A stretch of DNA of 64,000 nt from Yamagishiella unicocca (taxonomy: Eukaryota > Chlorophyta > Chlorophyceae > Chlamydomonadales > Volvocaceae): positions 310,001 to 374,000 of the forward strand of contig BDSL01000072.1 in assembly GCA_003116995.1 (NCBI GenBank), written 5' to 3'. Of the stretch, positions 60,650-64,000 are shown in pieces. Each line of letters starts with the position of its first letter. Within the stretch, counting starts at the first letter, position 1. The notes beneath the pieces are model-generated. The model worked only from the letters and a program-made list of their open reading frames with translations, searched no databases and was not told where the DNA came from. The position numbers and the translations under genes were made by a program.

Positions 60650-61539
60650 GAAGGGCTGGAGGGAAGGGCCGTTGGGACGCCTGTACGGGAGCTGGGGAAT
60701 AGGACGGGACTTTTCGACGGCGGACCATTTGTCTGACGAACTGCGTTCGTGCTGTCCTCCCGCGTGCAGGGAGGACGGTGATGAGCCCACCTTCGTGAGC
60801 GGCGATATTGCATGGATCCCACGATCTAGCTTGATCCTCGTTGCCACCGACAAGAAACAGAAGTGAACGCTTTCCACCTCCATGGACCTGCGTTTTATTG
60901 CACCCAAGCGTGTGCAGCCTGCCTTGAATTCAAACGGGGGGCAAGAGGTAGAGACGGCAGTGCTGGGCACTGTGCTTGGACGATTGGGGTTTCGTTGAGC
61001 AACGTGCTAGTGCGGCTTTCCGCCTGCGTGACTACTAAAGCCTATGCAGGAGGTCGTGCTCATAGGAATCTAAAACAATTTATGGACGCAGCTGGGGAGA
61101 GGCAGCAGGTTTTGGAGCTGTGTATGTACGAGGCAAGGGTGTACGGGGCGGGGGGACAACTCCAGGAGAAACAATGCCCGACGGAGCGCCCAAGGTGGGT
61201 ATTTTCTGCAAGCTCCGGTTTGTAGCTAGTGCGGTCGCATTGGTTCTTCCTGGACGACGGGCAGAAGTAGCGATATGTGTATACAATTTTGCTGGCAGAC
61301 GTCAAATCTCTAGGTTCTTTCAATCTTCCAGCAGTGCAGCACCATGCATAATTAGTTTTAATAACTCCACAGTCACATTGTGCAGCGGGTCCACGTGGTC
61401 CTTGTGCAGCAGGCGATTGTGTACCTTTATTAGCTTTGCGGGTTATTTTATAGAAGGTGCTGTGGTTCCCATCCCAGCTGGCCCTAAATACCCTAAATAC
61501 ACATGACAGGCATGGCTGGCCATGATGGTCGTTTATTGA
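60650..61539 (+). other. Unrecognised frames in the 3261-bp unit
   Basis: Plus frames at 60672-60866 and 60863-61225 have protein-like stretches (for example SSLILVATDKKQK before a stop) but no recognisable family. They may be further exons of the unit's gene. Confidence 0.3.
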
Positions 61540-61839
61540 TTACAGTGGTGTGATAGCCATGGCTCGGGTTGCATGGTGGTAATTAATTTGGTACACCACA
61601 CCGTGCTGGCCTTCGATTAAAACCCATTTGTCCATTGTACTACTTAAGTCGCTCTTGTTCTCTGCTTCTGTGGGTTGGAAGTAGACGAGGGAGTGTTTTA
61701 GGGATTGTGATCCAACGACGAGGATAGCTGACGGCTTGATCCCGATGTTCAAATTCTGGTGTTGCTTAATGTGTTTGCCATGCAACTTGCGAATCTGGTC
61801 ACTGAAAGGCATATTGCCCTCAAGCCCCATCGCCGGCAC
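61540..61839 (-). CDS. Hypothetical 99-aa protein, unrecognised
   Basis: An uninterrupted minus frame whose composition (Lys, Asn, Gln, Ile) differs from shadow frames in GC-rich DNA. It includes LNIGIKPSAILVVGSQSLKH and DKWVLIEGQHGVVYQINY. No family, splice structure or partner was recognised. Confidence 0.3.
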   Translation of the reverse strand: MPAMGLEGNMPFSDQIRKLHGKHIKQHQNLNIGIKPSAILVVGSQSLKHSLVYFQPTEAENKSDLSSTMDKWVLIEGQHGVVYQINYHHATRAMAITPL

Positions 61840-62183
61840 GTGGTGACCTCTGGGCCCTGCGTCTCTGTGACTAGCTGCCGTATTATGCGGTGATCTTTAG
61901 TGTTAAATTACGCCTCTATTTGAGGCAAGACTATGGCGCTGCGCTTAGCTGCCGGTTGGTTGGTTCCGGAGCAATGGTCTCCAGGCAGGAGACGTGCGCG
62001 CGCGTTCGCCTTCGGTGTTGCACAATGCTACGTCAAATTGTAAGCTGTGGTGTAGCTGGCCTGATCAACCATTGTCACACGTGCAAGCAACTCGGCGCTG
62101 TGGGGAACCATTTTCTGCGACCAAGTAGTCCCCACTAGGCTGGTCACATAGTACCAACTGACGCTGAAAGAGGAGGCTAGGGC

Positions 62184-62441
62184 TTGCAGCAGGTTGCAGC
62201 TGACACCTCAGCGGCGGCTTGGGTGGCAATTGGTGTCCTATTGGTAGGGTTGCCAGGAGATCCTGAGCCGATCAGGGTGGTGGTCAAGGGTTGGTTGTGG
62301 CTGGAGGCTAGGCCACAGCAGCTGCCAGGCAGCTCCATCTACTTGAATGTAAATACGAAGGACAAGAAGCCGTGTGCGATGTACACGCAGCAGTGGTGTA
62401 AAGCTGCGGCTGGCCTGTCTCCTAAAACTAACAACACCTAG
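62184..62441 (+). other. Hypothetical 85-aa frame, unrecognised
   Basis: A plus frame with a hydrophobic stretch (WVAIGVLLVGLP) followed by a protein-like segment (SSIYLNVNTKDKKPCAMY). No recognisable domain; it may be chance. Confidence 0.22.
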
Positions 62442-63005
62442 CTCACGCACAATGAAGCCATGCACCTGCCACTGGCTCACTGAACAAGTGCTGGGCATAC
62501 GATATGGAGACCTACAATACTTACCACCGCCAAACTACAGCATTTGCATTAAGGAAGGACAGTAACCGTATGTGCGGGGTGGACATGGCACATGCACTGA
62601 GGAGGTAGACCTGCCTGCGTGCACAGAACCACCAAAAGCATGTACATTAACCGCCATAACGCAGTTCTACATAACGGTGGATACGGTGCTTTATCATGGG
62701 GCGTGCCGAAGACCCGCCCCCTTTGTTAGCGTGCCATCCAGCGGCTACCAGCCTAGGTGCTGCCTGTCGACCTAGCCGCATCCACGTTAGACATGATCAG
62801 ATGCGACATGCTGTTCATACCCGACCTGCCACTGTGCAACACACAGACACAAGAACCATGTCATGCAAGGGGCGAACACGGGAGGGGTGGCAAGGGGGTT
62901 AGCGTGTAAAGGTGGTGTAGCAGCGCGAAGAGGTTTACACAAGAAGGAGTTCCCAGCTTCTAAACCTTTTTGCGTTGGTATCGGAAACGGTTTCCTTGGA
63001 TGTCA

Positions 63006-64000
63006 TACGATTGACGCTACGGCGTAGATTGACGCTACGGCGTGAAGTGCCAACTCATTAGCAAACTGCCTTTCTGAACTGTTATTTGTAGCATTCCTCA
63101 TTACTACGCATGTAGGAGTCCTGCGGTGATCAGCACGCGCGCAGGCAGTTACCCGCTTTCCTTCCTACACGGCGCCCGGTTGTCTCCCCTAATAAACCTA
63201 AGGAGATATTGAGAATGGCAGAGTGCACATTTGCTGTCTTTGCGGCCTGCACTCAGGGTGAGGCTGCGTCGTGCGCGCTGCCAAAACCATACGAAGTCCA
63301 TATGCCCTTACAGCCGGACATGAAGGAGCAATCGGGTGGCAAGGTATACATAAGAACGGGGCGTCTATTTCCATTTCGTGCTAGGTTTCCTACTTTAATG
63401 GGTGCAACTGCCTCATCCTCACAGAATACCGGAGCCCAGAGCTTTACCAGTGCCACAGGTTTGTGCGATATTGCGACTACAGTGAGTGCGAAGCAAGCCG
63501 TTCGTCTAACGTACTGATTGTTTGTCTACCCGCACGCACATTTTAAGGTATCAGCCCATGGGACAAGGTTTACAAGAACAAACCGCACCTTTTGGTTTTG
63601 CCAGGGGCATGGGCGATGGGCGACGGTCTTATCCTGGTAAGTTAACAGCCCTTCAGGTCGGCTTTGCACTACTACTCGCGCTCGCGCCCCTTCCGGTCCA
63701 CCTCAGCCCAGATCAACGTCTTCATATATGCAGGATAACGAAGCCTCCGATTGTCACTCTGGAGTGCCGTTGACCGTTTCGCCGACTGCGTCTTCATCCG
63801 AGAGCCTCGGCTCAAGTATCCTGCGCTTTGCGGGCTCCTTTAGCACAAGCGTTACCGACTATTTTGCTGATCTAACTACTGCTTGGACCAGCGACGACAG
63901 TAGCCAGTAAGAAGGGCTGGAGGGAAGGGCCGTTGGGACGCCTGTACGGGAGCTGGGGAATAGGACGGGACTTTTCGACGGCGGACCATTTGTCTGACGA
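63006..64000 (+). repeat. Duplicated segment, copy B (cut by window edge)
   Basis: Identical to 59745-60739 at an offset of 3261 bp. The true right end lies outside the window. Confidence 0.95.
63215..63910 (+). CDS. LPGAWA-family small protein, identical second copy
   Basis: Exact duplicate of the gene at 59954-60649, with the last exons at 63548-63636 and 63734-63910. Identity in introns as well as exons means a very recent copy or an assembly artefact. Confidence 0.4.

Larger units (their letters stand above)
59745..63005 (+). repeat. 3261-bp duplicated segment, copy A
   Basis: Starts TACGATTGACGCTACGGCGT. The first 995 bp recur with no difference seen at 63006-64000. It contains the small gene at 59954 and several unrecognised frames. 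It may be a tandem duplication or one long terminal repeat plus interior; the start does not look like an LTR (no TG). Confidence 0.85.

Noticed and set aside
59745..60739. LTR of a retrotransposon
   Set aside because: The repeat lacks a TG start, the interior shows no recognised reverse transcriptase or integrase, and the right end is outside the window. It is kept as a direct repeat, not called an LTR.

Overview
The window looks like nuclear DNA of a green alga of the volvocine/chlamydomonadalean type. Genes are GC-rich and split by many short GT-AG introns, TGTAA motifs (the usual chlorophyte poly(A) signal) lie downstream of some stops, and one gene encodes a plant/green-lineage MLO protein. 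No bacterial or organellar features were seen. The species cannot be fixed from the sequence alone.

Layout: (1) 1-14569, plus strand: the spliceosomal core protein PRP8, 33 visible exons, lacking only about 57 N-terminal residues that lie left of the window. (2) 14570-31880: an unstable accessory block. The last exons of PRP8 (exon 30 onward), the downstream flank and a ~4.3 kb element have been tandemly duplicated. Each of the two complete element copies carries a 4-exon gene (18900-22212 and 24754-27990) whose product combines a charged coiled coil, a PD-(D/E)XK-like nuclease domain and a divergent kinase domain, the architecture of Crinkler-RHS-type (CR) effectors. The first copy is split by a 3.3 kb transposon with ~343 bp terminal inverted repeats and an 8 bp target-site duplication; two empty sites are preserved in the other copies. 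A third copy has collapsed into a fold-back structure (30371-31880). Two broken PRP8 3'-end fragments lie between the copies. (3) 31881-34435: no gene recognised. (4) 34436-42600, minus strand: a 14-exon MLO-family seven-transmembrane gene with an unusually large insertion in one cytoplasmic loop. (5) 43982-47268, plus strand: a 7-exon gene for a probable plastid-targeted membrane protein with two C-terminal EF-hands. (6) 47269-64000: a repeat-rich, apparently less GC-rich region without conserved genes. It holds a non-LTR retrotransposon relic, a second array of the satellite found inside the transposon (here between inverted repeats), members of an unrecognised small-protein family sharing an LPGAWA motif, and a 3261 bp segment whose first 995 bp are repeated identically up to the window edge.

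PRP8, MLO and the EF-hand gene are ordinary chromosomal genes with no evident functional link. The most unusual parts are the CR-type nuclease-kinase pair with its nested transposon and fold-back derivative, and the LPGAWA small-gene family in the distal 15 kb. Splice models were made by eye from reading-frame continuity, GT-AG borders and remembered family sequences; no search was run.
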